Positions 11,146-23,167 of a DNA stretch of 64,000 nucleotides are shown in pieces; the stretch's first letter is position 1, and every line of letters starts with the position of its first letter. Position numbers and translations under genes: made by a program. Source of the DNA: Paragonimus westermani (lineage: Eukaryota; Platyhelminthes; Trematoda; Plagiorchiida; Troglotrematidae); assembly GCA_008508345.1 (NCBI GenBank), contig QNGE01000929.1, forward strand, positions 144,192 through 208,191. The letters run 5' to 3'. The notes under the pieces were generated by a model, which searched no databases, was not told the DNA's origin, and worked only from the letters and a program-made list of their open reading frames with translations.

Positions 11146-14100
11146 CTGCATGGAGTGTGCGTAAGACAGGCATGCTTACTCGAGTTTTATCTGGGTCCTG
11201 ACAATGTCCTTAAAATCGTAACTTACAAAAACCCGACTAGTTGAAGAAATGTATACAGGAAATGGCACTTCGAAAATGGTCTGGATGAGTCAGAATCACA
11301 AGCAGTGTGCAGTAATATTGCGATCAGTGGAGACTGGAGCAAAACAATGCGTTGTTGTTTGTATGAAGTGGGTGAAGTCTGGATGGGACAGCCCGCTCAT
11401 TCAGCGGTAACCCACCGTGCAGTTTGTGATTTGCAGGTGTCTTCCCTTGAATTATTGTATCTGTAGAGAGACTTTCGTGAGAGACTCATGTTGTCATGTT
11501 AAACGCGAATGACCTATATGCGTACGATTAGTTTGCCAGGCCTTGACGCCTATCATTTACTGTTCTGCTTATCTGCAATCTATTCGCACCTTTCTGATTG
11601 ACTGAATCGATCTAGGCATCTTCGCTCGTAGGCAGCCTATAGCTGTGACAATTGAAAGGTCAAATGGTCTTGAAGTAAAGTCTGGAAGGCCCATTAGTGC
11701 TATCCAACCACAATTATTTCGGCATATAATCAGTGTGCTTAAGCTGACAATTAGGAGATTTGATTCCGTTCTTTTGCTAGTTCATTGCATCAAGCTGGTC
11801 ACCTACATCTTTAGAAACACCAACTGGGAGAAGTATCTAATTGTAATTTCACACTATCAGGGTTAATGGTACACTGGATATTGCTCCAAGGTTATATGAA
11901 AGAATTGTTCGTTGCTCAGAGACAGCCAATTTTTGCGCTCTAAATAGATGACAGCACAATTGCGTAAACTGATCAGGCGTGCTCGTTGCCATTCACTCAC
12001 AGTCCTTGAATGTCAAATGCACTGGATGGTATGTTGTGCGAACGTTAGCTTAACAAGCCTCATAGTTTGAGAATATCTTACAGAAATCCCCAACCGTTTT
12101 GACCTCAATAACATCTACATCACTTTTTCAAGAGAGTCATCGTCAGCCACATTGTTGAAGGATCATCTAAATAACTTCAGTTCTACCGGGACAGGTGTCA
12201 GACAGAAGACAACCCAGAGATCGTTGAACACGTTGGTTACAATTTGCCTTGAAGGAACTATACCGAGTAGTGGATTTCTTGGTTTAAGAAGGAGATTGAC
12301 AAGAGCAAAAAAATAGCAGCAATGACTGTTAAGAGAAACGAATGAGCCGTTTAACCCATATGGCCATACATCTATTAGGGGGTCAAATAAGTTTGGACAC
12401 ACATGACAAGTGGGTCGTGATAGATGCTACATGACACATCGTGTTCAGCCAAACACTTGACAGCCTCTTTCAGACCATCTAAAACAATGGGAGACACATG
12501 CTTACCCAAACCGAAAATACGATAGTGTGTAGATAGCTATTTGAATCTTAGAAAAACCCAGCCTCACTTGTTTGCAATTGCAGTAGTTTCATAAAACGAA
12601 AACCAACAAACTATGGATGTCCATGAACCAATCCCATACTTTGACCGAGTACAATTCTGCAGTGTCTGTGCCAGGTGTTTCGAACGCGTATTGATGGACT
12701 CGAAGTTTTAACCACGCAAAGCGAGATCCCACTTAACAAAAAGCATAAAATTGCGAAGACTTTCACAGAATTTGATGCTATCAGCTAGCTCCGCATCATT
12801 TACCGGAATGGTGTTCAGACCAATCTAAATACGGTGTAATTTCTTGTGTCGAACAGGAATATTTTATCATATCGCAATGGCTGATGTCAATAGGGCACCA
12901 ATCCGATCAACGGTTGAACATCGAGGTACGGTGGGACAATTTTGAATGCCCAAAAAACTACTTGTACGTTGTACAGTGGGCCATTGTTACACAAAATTAA
13001 GCAAGACGTCAAACTGATTAACTAGCGCAAGTCAGACTTTCACAATCGAGCCACTACCTCGGCCTCCGCTAAATGGCGCTATTAACTAAGAATTCTCTGT
13101 TATAAAGGTGGTCGCTAAATAACTTAGGGTCACACGTCCACGGTAGCTTCAAATATGTGCACCAGACTGCAAACTGGTGTATTGATCGGCTCACCTCAAA
13201 ACACGTTGCTCGTTGAAATGGCTAATGCCGAATCAGACATAAAATTGCACTGCCATGTTATCACCAGTTATAATCTCTACAAAAGCCACATAGATAAAGT
13301 ATTGTGTTTGATAAAACACAATACGAAGGCCCAAGCACCTAGCTTTTACTGCGCGCAACCTAATCTGAAGCACATCACTGCATTATAGAAGGGTAGGCAA
13401 GCGTTTCACGATGTGAATTTGCTTCGTCGGTAGATGGATTTGTTAAAAGACTAGCCTATGAAGAGAGGACGGAAGCTGGGCAACATACAACCTAGTCCCG
13501 CTGAATCACAAGAGGTGCTTGATTTTGAGAGCCAGAGCACAACGAATTACAGCATATTCGGTAGTTACTCAATAAAAACGGATAACCCCAACGGTTCCTG
13601 GCTAAGCATATGTAGACAGCTTAAAACGAAACGTGATGTCGTCCAGGTAGCAAGGAAAAGATCCACTGGTGTTCTCCTATCATAAAAAGTCAAAGTTATC
13701 GGCGAGAATATCACTCGCTGATTACCCGATGCAGTTGGAAGTGCATAAGTCAATTGTGCAGAAGGCTACTTTCCATCCCTTTCATTAGGCTCTACCAATT
13801 ACATTATATATATATATGTCATTATTGTGCAAAACAACAAAACAATTGACATCAATGGACGAATGTTTGACAGGGATAAGTATATCACAATCTAATGGAG
13901 AGAGTTGTAGGTGTTGGTGGATGTACGGAGGGAAATTGCGAACATGAGAGCCGTGGTCGACAGTATCCAATGGTTCAAGCTTGCTAGGTTTGAAGCGGTT
14001 TGGAATGAATGGCCAGAGAAGGTAACGGGTCTGTACGAACGACCTTCACAAACGCAGGCGTTGACCACAGAGTCTGGGGGCAATGGCCCAGCAGTTGAGA

Positions 14101-17100
14101 GAATACACACTGTGATACTGGTTACTGTGTCCTTCACTACCGATCTGGTGTCAGTAAAACACCTCAACTGAAGTGAACCAGGTTCTCTTCGTCTTCCTGT
14201 CTGGTATTCGCAATCAGTTTGCATCGGAAAAACCACAAGGCGATCATAGAAAAGAGATTCGTGAACACCTCTTGAATGATACTAAGATGACTCGAAGAAG
14301 CTCACCTTCAGTGTGATCGAATAGCGACAGATAAATGATGCGTACGTAGCGAAATCTTCGAGTTATTTAATATTTTCACCAATGCCACTCCCTAGTCAAC
14401 ACAGAGCAGATATTATCAACGACAGAAACGCCACAATCCATGTTCATCCCCGCCAGGGTTAATGAGCTACGATAAAGCAAAACACTTATACCATATGTAA
14501 ATGCATGTATACATAAATGCATATGTATATATGTGAAGTGTAGATGTTATAATTTCTAATATCCTGAGTGGAGGAAAAATGAGCTAAAATGTTTGATGCT
14601 TTTGACGGCAAGCATTTCTGTTTCACGCGTGTCTTGAACTGCGCTCACGAAAGCACATCGGAAGGGCTCTCAGTACAGGAAAACAGGGTTCCTGTGAAAA
14701 ATGAGAATGTGTCATCAAATCCAATGATTAGCTCATAATGGTGAACACTCATTCTGTCCACCGGTGGTATGGTACGCTAATATCGGTATACTACTGTGAC
14801 ATGTGCGGTCAGCTAACCGGGCTAACCCTCTTACACGTGAGCGAAACTGGTGAGAGGAAGGACCGTTTAACTCATGTTTTAGATAATTCATCATTAACAA
14901 TCCGCACAGCAATAAGCGTCCATGTTGGGTGTGTTCGGGATTTGCACGAAAGGTTTGCCTTAGTGGTGTGATTGAACAAGTTGGTTTGTGTATATTTGAC
15001 CAGTCCGTATGCAGTTAGGGTGATGAATAGAGCGAGTTTGTGCTATTTGTAATACAGTGCCATCACACACATCCACACAAAAAATGTTAAATGGGTGATT
15101 CAGAAAGCAATGTTAAAAGAGAGCTTTGGTTTTGTCGCGGAAATGTCAAATATCAGAATCGGAGGCATTCAGAAAGTGTTAGAAATACTCAACCAAACGA
15201 ATTTCAAAATTCGAAAACCTTATAACTGTGATCAGGTTACTTGTTTTTCATGAGATAAAATTAAAGACGGAAGCGCACCACATTTCTTGTCATTTAAAAT
15301 ATTGTGCTAATGAAACTCTGCTTGTCTACAGTAAAACGATCCGTAACCCTTTAATTGAACAATTAGGATGTCAAAAGGATAAAACCTATCACCATAAACC
15401 TAAGTATTATATGGGTTCATTAGCAACGGTAAGACGGACCAAGATAAAAGGCTTAAAACGGATCTTATACTCATTTTTTAAAAATGAAGACTATTACAAA
15501 ACAAGCAGTTGAGAATGGTAAATATAAGCTGAATATATTCGACATAGTCGTATTGAATAGCTTTCAATTAGAATATGCAAAGCCATGAATTGTGTGAACA
15601 AGACTGTTCAAACGCTTACGGGACAGAAGACGGAAGAATAGCGGGAGACTGCGAACAACAGTTTGAAAAGAAGAGTATATACTAGAAGTTCACTAAAGTT
15701 AATATGATACCATGTGATTAGTTCGACATAAACTTTGCCGGGTGTTCAAACGAGAACGAACTACAAAGGTTTGCGAAACAAAAGAAATGCAAACCCGAAC
15801 ATTTGGTGAGTTTGGTGCAACGTATGCACAGTTGTGTTAATGTAATCGCTTGAGGGGATAGCACATCACATGCAATTAAGGTTACATTGGACATCCCTCA
15901 GTACAACTAGTTCAGTTTACATCTGGATCTAAACGCTTTCTTTCGGATGCTGTTAGATGCTTGATGTGTTTTAGTTTCTGTTCAAATGTTTGTAAAAGTC
16001 ACAGTTTACGTTGCTTCTTACTGAGACTACCGTTGACATTTTATAATGACCGATATGGTCAACAACTTTCGATTCAAGTTTCTGTAAAACAAAGTTCACA
16101 AACGTGACAAACGTCTTTCAACAATATTAAACGATGCATGCTACTATGAGGTGGAATTCTGGTCCCTAAGTTCATCTCTACTACATACTGATATTCTGCT
16201 AGATTTAACTGTGCTACCTCAGAAACGTCAACCCTCTGCTTCTGATGAAGTAATTTTCAACCTCAAGAAAGTCCAAAAACTGTGTTCACTTTTTGCAGTC
16301 CGCAGTTCGCCAGCAATCGATGATCACCAGATCAAAAGAACAGAAACTTTCAAATAGGTATTATTATCTGTCTGTCACATAATTGACGATTTGGGTATAT
16401 TTTGTCATCATGAGCAGTTGTCAGCACAGTGCTATGTGACTATGCCGTTTTGATTAGGTTGATCAAGCATATTTCTTCATCCGAGATTCTTCATGGTGTA
16501 ATGTATCTTTTATGCAAATCTATTGATGTGTTTCATTATACACTCGACAGCTTTGGTGTATTGTCACTCTGAAATCTTATGTAATTGTTTTGTCCAAGCT
16601 TCTCCACCGTACAAATAATTGTGAAACTATTGCCCAAATGTGGGCACTTTTGATAAGATGCCATATTCAGCCGTGGTCGGCATGTCGGTGATTTTGTCAA
16701 CGCCTGCTATGCTTGTTCGTTCACAATTTTTTTGAGTCCCTGAACATTTCACTGTTTGTTTGATCGTAATTCGCTGAGTTGATTGTCAAGGTGGAAGTAT
16801 TGATCAGTTCTGAAAGCTGACTTCATACTTTACGATTTCGTCTATTATTAATTCCACATCTACCGGATAATTATTCTATCTGAATAGTCTGTCAGTTTGT
16901 GTGTTGGCTGACAAGTCCGGCATGAGCTGCGCAATCAGCGTTAAATCCTCCACCTGATACTAAGACCAGAGATCTATATTACATCTGCCATGAATTATGA
17001 CCTTCCGTAAATTTGCGTTTTGTTGTACCAACGGCCGTTTTGCCGCTGACTGCTACGGGCTCTGAGTTAGGATGGCTCTGAATACAAAAGATATACGCCA

Positions 17101-17293
17101 CTGAGATCGAAAAAAAGTTTCGAACGTTTCATAGTCCCTAGTATACACCAGCATATTTTCGAGTTGGACCAATGAGTTCAGACCATCCCGGATTTGTATC
17201 AAGAGGAAAATCTATATGCATAAGCACTATGCTTCACTATGGAAAAAAGAGACGTCAACAAAAATAGAAACAATCGCAAACCGGAAAACGCAC
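11146..17293. other. 6.1-kb intron between exons F and G
   Basis: AT-rich sequence with short open frames only. I see a (TA)n run at 13,803 and an AT-rich palindromic stretch of ATGCATGTATACATAAATGC type near 14,500. No retroelement coding motif was recognised, in contrast to the neighbouring introns. A missed small exon cannot be excluded. Confidence 0.5.
13803..13820. repeat. (TA)n microsatellite
   Basis: ATTATATATATATATG run in a long intron; no associated feature. Confidence 0.8.
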
Positions 17294-17634
17294 TTTTCCA
17301 AAACCGAGGATTCGAAAGATCGCCCCAAAATACTACTGTTTTCCGCATCTTGCAGTGAAGACCGCAAATCGGTTGAAACTCTCGCCAGTTGCTCCTTCAA
17401 TCTCCTGCTTCGCTCCAGTGCTTCCGAGATAAGCTCCACGTCTGCTGACTTTTTGCATCCAGCTCGTGAGCCATGAGATACATCGTGATCACTATCTGTG
17501 TTAGAGAGTTCTGCAGAACGGTGCAAAGAATGAGGCAGCGGAGGTTTGCAATGGAGCTGCTTGGTCTCTGTTGGTACAGTGGAGTCTAAATCCAATGCAT
17601 GCTCGTAAGATGCAATTGCCTGTTCTGCTCTGAA
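17294..17634 (-). CDS. C2CD3: C2CD3-like gene, probable exon F (linker, helical segment)
   Basis: A 341-bp open segment in phase 0, which fits the end of exon D directly. The acceptor is GCGTTCTTCAG and the donor GGAAAA/GTGCGT, leaving two bases. It encodes a polar linker with a predicted helical or coiled-coil stretch, 'ELISEALERSRRLKEQLARV'. Vertebrate C2CD3 has a comparable helix in this position ('LLSALLEQGNKLRNAM'). It lies in the single-copy part of the window, just outside the inverted repeat. A 5.3-kb intron filled with PLE debris separates it from exon D. Confidence 0.6.
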
Positions 17635-18667
17635 CTGAAGAACGCAAATTTAAAAAAATTTACTGAGTAAGTAAAACAAAACGAACCAGGCTACATTTAT
17701 CATCATTCAGTTAACTCATTGCTGTTTTTCGAGGGCAACGTTTTTCTTAAAAAAGAAAAAGCGATGTACTTTGTGATGTACATGTAGATCATCCACTTTC
17801 TTTACCGATTCTTGAAGAGCGTTCACACTACTGGGCGTATGTACACGTCGAATGTTGCCAGCTCAGTGTCTGTGGCACAACCACGTGTTTCGACGATGAT
17901 CAGCTCTCTGCTGAAATCCAGTTAACACCTATGAGTGACTGACTGGTTCTTCTGGACAACTCCAACGTGTACGTTGGCAGAGACCCAACGGTTCGACTGG
18001 GTATCCTCAGACCTCGGTGGTCCATAGAACTGCGTCATCTACGCGGGCACTGTCATACGCAAACTGGTTATCACAAGCACTCCTTTTTTAGCTAGATGCA
18101 AGCGTTATCACGAACTAAACTCATCCACAGAGAGGTCATCATGATTCCACTGAATAAATGATCGTGCGGCAATGTGACATTCGCGAGGTACGAACCACAT
18201 GAGGGTGAAGATATCGCAGGCCTCAGAATGGCCACGAACAAGTTGCTTAATCACGTTTCCAAGGTCGTCGGCTGTAGATCAGCTGACCAGTGAAGAAACC
18301 TAAACGGTAAGCGTCTGAGGAGCCGAAAGACAGGGCGTTTTCAGTGTGTAACTTCTATTCATTCCAATAACGCTCCCAAATTCGCTTACTCTGACTGCAT
18401 AGGGTAATATTTAAAGGGATAAATGATGACTGCAGTCTTAGAAACAGCTGGTATCCAGTACCAGAAACGTCCGGACTTGTCTGATGACAACCACACTGTT
18501 ATTTCGTGCCCGATACAGGAGACCCAAGAAGCATTCGCTAATACCCTAATGGACTTAATCAGTGATGGGCTTTTGGAAATCAAGGACCATCAGTGCAGAT
18601 AGCAAAGTGAGTTATTGTGAGGATACAGTGACAACAAACAACACAGAGTTTCATGACTTATTCAATT

Positions 18668-18742
18668 CTCATAGACTTTCCAGTCGGCCCCTTTCGAGAA
18701 GAACAACTAGACTTGAAAGGGGCCCACTGAAAACTCTATGAG
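18668..18742. repeat. Imperfect hairpin of two facing SINE-tail pieces
   Basis: 18,668-18,698 (CTCATAGACTTTCCAGTCGG and on) pairs imperfectly with 18,712-18,742 over about 31 bp, with a 13-nt loop. The right half continues as 'GTGCGACAGCTGTGAGCAAT', the SINE tail motif. It suggests an inverted SINE-tail duplication. Confidence 0.6.
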
Positions 18743-18979
18743 AGTGCGACAGCTGTGAGCAATTATGGTTTAGTTTCAATCTATATGAATAACCAAATCA
18801 ACTACTGTTCTTCAGTAATCATCCAATTTCATTTTAGATCAGTTCCTTCGGACTACCAAAACAATAGCGGACAGACACTTCGACGTTTCGTACGTACAGC
18901 TGGAAAACATCATGAAAATGTGGTGAAAACACTTTGGCAACCTACTGAGTCGGTCTGTTATGAAGTGGACGACGGCAAA

Positions 18980-19490
18980 TACACTGAGGCAGTCCAAACA
19001 GCCCAAAAGAAAGACATATATCTACTTTTGCAATTCAAAAGAGACCAGTTGTCAAACAACATCAAGCACAAAGTGAAATCTGCTCTATCTCGTACGTACG
19101 CGACCGCCCAATTTTGCTTGGTTCAAACTACCAAAGCACCCGTCCCACACAATCGCGAACGCAATCTGTCTGACTATTCTGTCTCTCACGTTATCTATCA
19201 GTTCATTCACAGTTGCGGTGACATCTACAGACCGACAGCTATCCCAGCGAGTGGCAGAACACGTCCTGAACTGGTTGAAACAACGCATGACACGAAAATC
19301 TCAAACCAGTGAATCCGTTACTTGAAGCCCCGCATCATCGATTGACAAACATCTCATGATAACAGGTCACAAAAGTGACCCATTTAGACCATTCAAAACA
19401 CTGTTGCGTCATCAAAACCCGGAGCTACTGACGTTTAGCGAAGCTATGCTGATTAAAACTCACCAGCCGGCGCCATGTGCAAAAAAGTGA
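18980..19490 (+). pseudogene. Penelope-like element fragment: RT-EN linker and GIY-YIG endonuclease, broken
   Basis: Reads 'LLQFKRDQLSNNIKHKVKSA', then 'ALSRTYATAQ', then 'VIYQFIHSCGDIY', the order seen at the RT-endonuclease junction of Penelope-like elements (PLEs). After a frame break the endonuclease tail continues ('DKHLMITGHKSDP', 'LTFSEAMLIKTHQPAPC'). The GIY-YIG motif is damaged: 'CGDIY' lacks the following 'IGRT'. Shifts and stops near 19,310-19,330 make this a dead copy. It lies in the C2CD3 intron between exons D and F. A hammerhead core follows about 120 bp downstream. Confidence 0.72.
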
Positions 19491-19608
19491 TTGAAATAAC
19501 CCATAAGGTTGCCGTGATCGTAATGACACAATAGGCTGGTGTGATTGCGTGCGTGTCCATACCCTGTCTGCTTCTCAATGTCTGTTATATATAACTTGCA
19601 TGTTTCAC

Positions 19609-19652
19609 GTTTGAGACTGATGAGAGTAAACGAAATGTTAACACATCGCAAC
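19609..19652 (+). ncRNA. PLE-associated hammerhead ribozyme core, copy A (decayed)
   Basis: Contains CTGATGA, a short 'GAGTAAAC' stem-loop II position, GAAA, and the self-complementary stem III 'TGTTAACA'. The stem I strands GTTTGAGA and TCGCAAC pair with one mismatch. The expected U at position 16.1 is replaced by C, so cleavage is probably impaired. It lies downstream of the endonuclease fragment ending at about 19,490. Confidence 0.6.
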
Positions 19653-20082
19653 ATATGTCTTCTTTATGCGCTCATGAAGTTGTTAAATGGAACCCAGTGT
19701 TTCAGGGTGAATACCCTGTCATAACAAGCCATCAAATAGACGTTTTTTCCCCTTATCTGTTACAGGCTCAGACTGCTACCGGATAAGTGCGAACCAAAGG
19801 ATCGCGAGTGAAGATGGGTTGTCAAGACAAGTATGGAACGAGGTTATTTCTCCCCGGTGCACGCCACTTGGGGACACAGAACAATCTCGTAACAGCACAC
19901 AGACGCTCAAATTTCATCTTTGTCTCAAATTAAGGGGGAGAAGTAAACACAAGGCTGTCCAAGCAACGGAATGTCAATCTGGACTGGATAGGTTCTAACA
20001 TGAACTGCATTCAATCAACCTGGGGCAGAACTTTCAAAGATCACTGTTCCCGAGGAGCATACAGAAGTTCGGGTCAGGCGTA

Positions 20083-20454
20083 TTGAAAAATGAAATGATG
20101 TTTCTCACTCGCCCAATTCAAGAAAAAGATCATGAGCTCAGTCAAATACCGCATGCCCTCTTGCCGGAATATAACAAGTTGCTTGGTTCTGAAAGTAGTG
20201 AAGCATTCTGCACGGGGCTGTGTATGTCTGGTTGCCTAGGCAAGTTGTTTAACCTAGCAGAATTGCCAAATGTGGGTAGAACGGTGAAAGTATGGTCGAC
20301 CGATCACTTAGTTGACTCCGTCAAATCGTTCAAGATATTGTTACATAACCCGAAGCTGTTAGCGATTAGGGAGACAATGCTAATCAAACAACACCGGCCA
20401 GCTTTGTGTACACAAAAGACGCTCATGCAATCAATATCCCTATCGTGGAATTGA
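20083..20454 (+). pseudogene. Penelope-like endonuclease C-terminal fragment, copy B (left arm)
   Basis: Open for 123 codons. The last ~45 residues ('SFKILLHNPKLLAIRETMLI', then 'RPALCTQKTLMQSISLSWN') match the C-terminal block of PLE GIY-YIG endonucleases ('LL..E...I....P.LC.QK....L.L.W'). The catalytic N-terminal part with GIY-YIG is missing or unrecognisable, so this is a truncated relic. It is followed by hammerhead copy B. Confidence 0.65.
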
Positions 20455-20540
20455 TTGCACTATGAGGGCCGAAAGGTCAGAACTATGTGGCTCAACTGTT
20501 GTTGCTATGTGCGTTCTGTATAAAAACTGCTGGTTTTACG

Positions 20541-20584
20541 TTGGAGACTGATGAGAGTAAATCAAAATGTTAACATCTCGCGAC
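20541..20584 (+). ncRNA. PLE-associated hammerhead ribozyme core, copy B (decayed, left arm)
   Basis: CTGATGA is present, but the GAAA box is altered (ATCAAAA). Stem III 'TGTTAACA' and a UC cleavage dinucleotide are kept. Stem I (TTGGAGA with TCGCGAC) has mismatches. Probably inactive. Mirror copy at 63,164-63,207. Confidence 0.5.
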
Positions 20585-20794
20585 ATATGTCTGCTCTCTG
20601 TTTGAACTCACTATTTTAACTAGTCTGAGGTTGTCAGGTGCGTGAAACAGCGTTGTCTTAGTCCCAGCTTTGGTTAATATTTGGCTACAATGTCGACAGT
20701 TGATCTGCAAACTAATAATGTCAATTAGGTGACAAAATTGACCTCCGGAGTTGTCAAGTGGGTAATGGGAGGCCATGGTAACCGTAGGGTCTGG

Positions 20795-20862
20795 ACAAAT
20801 TTCTTCTGAGCGCACAACTTTGGGTTGCACAATCCACAGTTGTGCGCTCAGAAGAAATTTGT
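20795..20862. repeat. 68-nt near-perfect hairpin (left arm)
   Basis: A 25-bp perfect stem: 20,795-20,819 (ACAAATTTCTTCTGAGCGCA and five more) pairs with 20,838-20,862. Inside it a further six positions pair (TGGGTT with AATCCA, one G-U), closing on a 4-nt loop GCAC. It could be the end of a foldback element, a small-RNA precursor, or a recent local inversion duplication. No neighbouring gene explains it. Confidence 0.9.
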
Positions 20863-22952
20863 TCAAATTAATAATGTGTTCAAACGTATAGAAGGTCACC
20901 TACCGAACATTCGACGTCCTCGTGTGCCGAACATGATCACATAACTCGATCATCCGTAGGCTATCGTTAGCAGATAACAGCGCGATATTCGCGCATAACG
21001 AAGAACAATTCCGGCGAGTATCTACAGTTTACGCTATCGCGAAAAAGCTCACTTGGACTGGATACCTACAGGGGTGACGCATATTCTTCTTATCAACCTT
21101 CTCCAGACGAAGGTGCTACACCTACCTCTAGAAGCCGTGTCAACGAGGACGTGTCGATAGTTCAAACATCTTTCACTTAATTAAAAGTCTAGTAAAGCGT
21201 CCGTTTGTGGACTGCGAGTGACGAGCTCACAAGGCCTGTACAAACTCTGTTTCCTCGCGTTTTTTAAAAAAAACGTATCTGGAAGAACTGCAGCATGAAG
21301 ATTAAAACCAAATTGTTTGCCTACATAGTCATGATACTGTGCACACTGGTGTTAAGCGTGTGGAGGCCATACAGATAAAAGTTGCGGCATTTAAGTTGAC
21401 TTTATCTAAAATATCTAAGATATAGTGTGGACACTAGTTGATCAAACATGGTATCGAACACCGCGGTATTTCGCCAGGTGGAAACCAACCGCCGGATGAC
21501 TGACACACGGACTCTTAAGCATTCATTGTACAAACAGCTAAAAGTAGATAAACTCAAACTTGGTTGTCTGAAATTGCGGTGCCGGGATATATAGTATGTT
21601 ATAGTATAGACTGTAGGCTATAGAAGGAAGCAACTCTGAACCAGACCGTCAGAAAAAACGCTGTACCGGTGGATGTTCAAAGTTAACGACAGCTCCGCGG
21701 AAATGAATTCAAACGTGTGGTACGTCAGTGCATCACAGATGGGCAGGCGCAAAGACAAATGCGGCTGTGAATGCGCTGGTTTTACGAGACTGGTAAATAT
21801 TCAACATACTCACAGCAATTTATTAACCAAATGAAAATGAACGCATTAAACGTAAGTAATTTATCCGTACCAACTGACGGCCGATGTCCTTCGAAAACCC
21901 ACTTGATCTTCTATTCATTGACTCAGGTCCTTAAGGCTTGTCAGCATCGAGAATTTTCGGAGGTATTGGTGCACTATATCCTGATGGTTTTGTTTCGCTT
22001 CTTAGTCACTATCTGTCTCCCCAATTTCTTATGTCTTGCTGTCCACTCCTATGGTGACATTTCTCTTACCCTACACATCTTGCATTCACACTATCTGTTT
22101 GCCCATTCAGTACAGAACTTACGAATAAAAAGTCATATTGGTTTCGAAAGAAAAAGATTTCCCTTCATCCTTCTACCTACCGCTTGGTTAGCGAAAATAA
22201 ACTGCCTAAACTACGAAAGTCTTTGTGTACACACATGCAGGTCTTAGGTATCAGGGTGTAAAGCGGATAGGATACATGTGAATGGAGGTCTGAGGGATGC
22301 AGCATTTGTAGTGATGATATATGGACACAGATGTCCTCTGGTCTAAACCGATCCGCCGACACGTCACCAACCATGTATGCATACAAGTGTAAATGTAATT
22401 CAACAAAAGAACTATCCAGTAATTCATTCATCTCATACTTCACAACGAGGGTGATAGAACTAGTGGATCGACGGCTGAAATGTTTGCAAAACAACGCTAT
22501 AGGTAAATAACAACTGGAGGAGTATCAACAAATCAGATGACGGGATAACAGTGATTCTAAAGCTTTTCGTCTTAGCGGGATTCTGTGGTAAACACGCATA
22601 CCGGACCACGACGAAGACAGTTTACTTGACAAAACACACTTTGAGATCCGCAACACAGGCCATTACTAATGTCAGTCAGCCAACAATGGAGCTGTTAGAG
22701 AAAGCAGACAGTCCAGTTGTTCGGATTTTTTCTTCTCATCAATATAATGATATAATCACTTTGGTTGAAAGCTTGATAAATCCACCAATAAAAGCAAGCA
22801 ATCACAGACGGATCGATTTCCTGGCAAGTTAACCACACATTAACGATATAAATACTCCCTACAACAGCAGTGGTTCGGTGGGTTCATGCGTACGCTCTGG
22901 TCTAACACGACAATAGATACTGTGCTGATGATGAATACACCATTTGTTTTAC

Positions 22953-23167
22953 CTTCACGGAATGTTTCTCCTCATCTTCCTTGTTTGCTGGTGATGGATG
23001 CATCTGCTTTTGGTCGACTCCCACGTCGGTTGTGAGCAAGTCGTTCAATGAACGACCATGGACTGTGAACAGTTGTTGGGGTATTTTTGTATGTTCATCG
23101 TGAGTCAAGCGTTCTTCCATTGCTCTCGGCTGAACAGGTTCGTTTTCTGTCTTCGACAGGTGTTCAC
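22953..23167 (-). CDS. C2CD3: C2CD3-like gene, probable exon D (left copy)
   Basis: An open segment of about 71 residues, acidic and polar, as expected for the low-complexity linker after the first C2 domain. The acceptor CTCAAAAG/GT continues the phase of exon C (G/GT = Gly). The donor is GTGAAG/GTAAAA and the exon ends in phase 0. It contains 'GRSLNDLLTTDVG', loosely like the human 'KDLLSALLEQGN' motif, but that resemblance is weak. Support is phase, splice sites and composition; there is no domain match. Confidence 0.6.

Noticed and set aside
21771..22247. 158-codon plus-strand open frame (and mirror at 61,501-61,977)
   Set aside because: No domain, no splice-site context or start context, low-complexity hydrophobic composition. 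It lies in an intron of the opposite-strand gene; best seen as chance.
22177..22494. Minus-strand open segment with a good acceptor (ACATTTCAG), considered as a further C2CD3 exon after exon D
   Set aside because: Its reading phase does not fit exon D (phase 0 there, one base needed here), while exon F fits directly. No family similarity is visible and the downstream donor is unclear.
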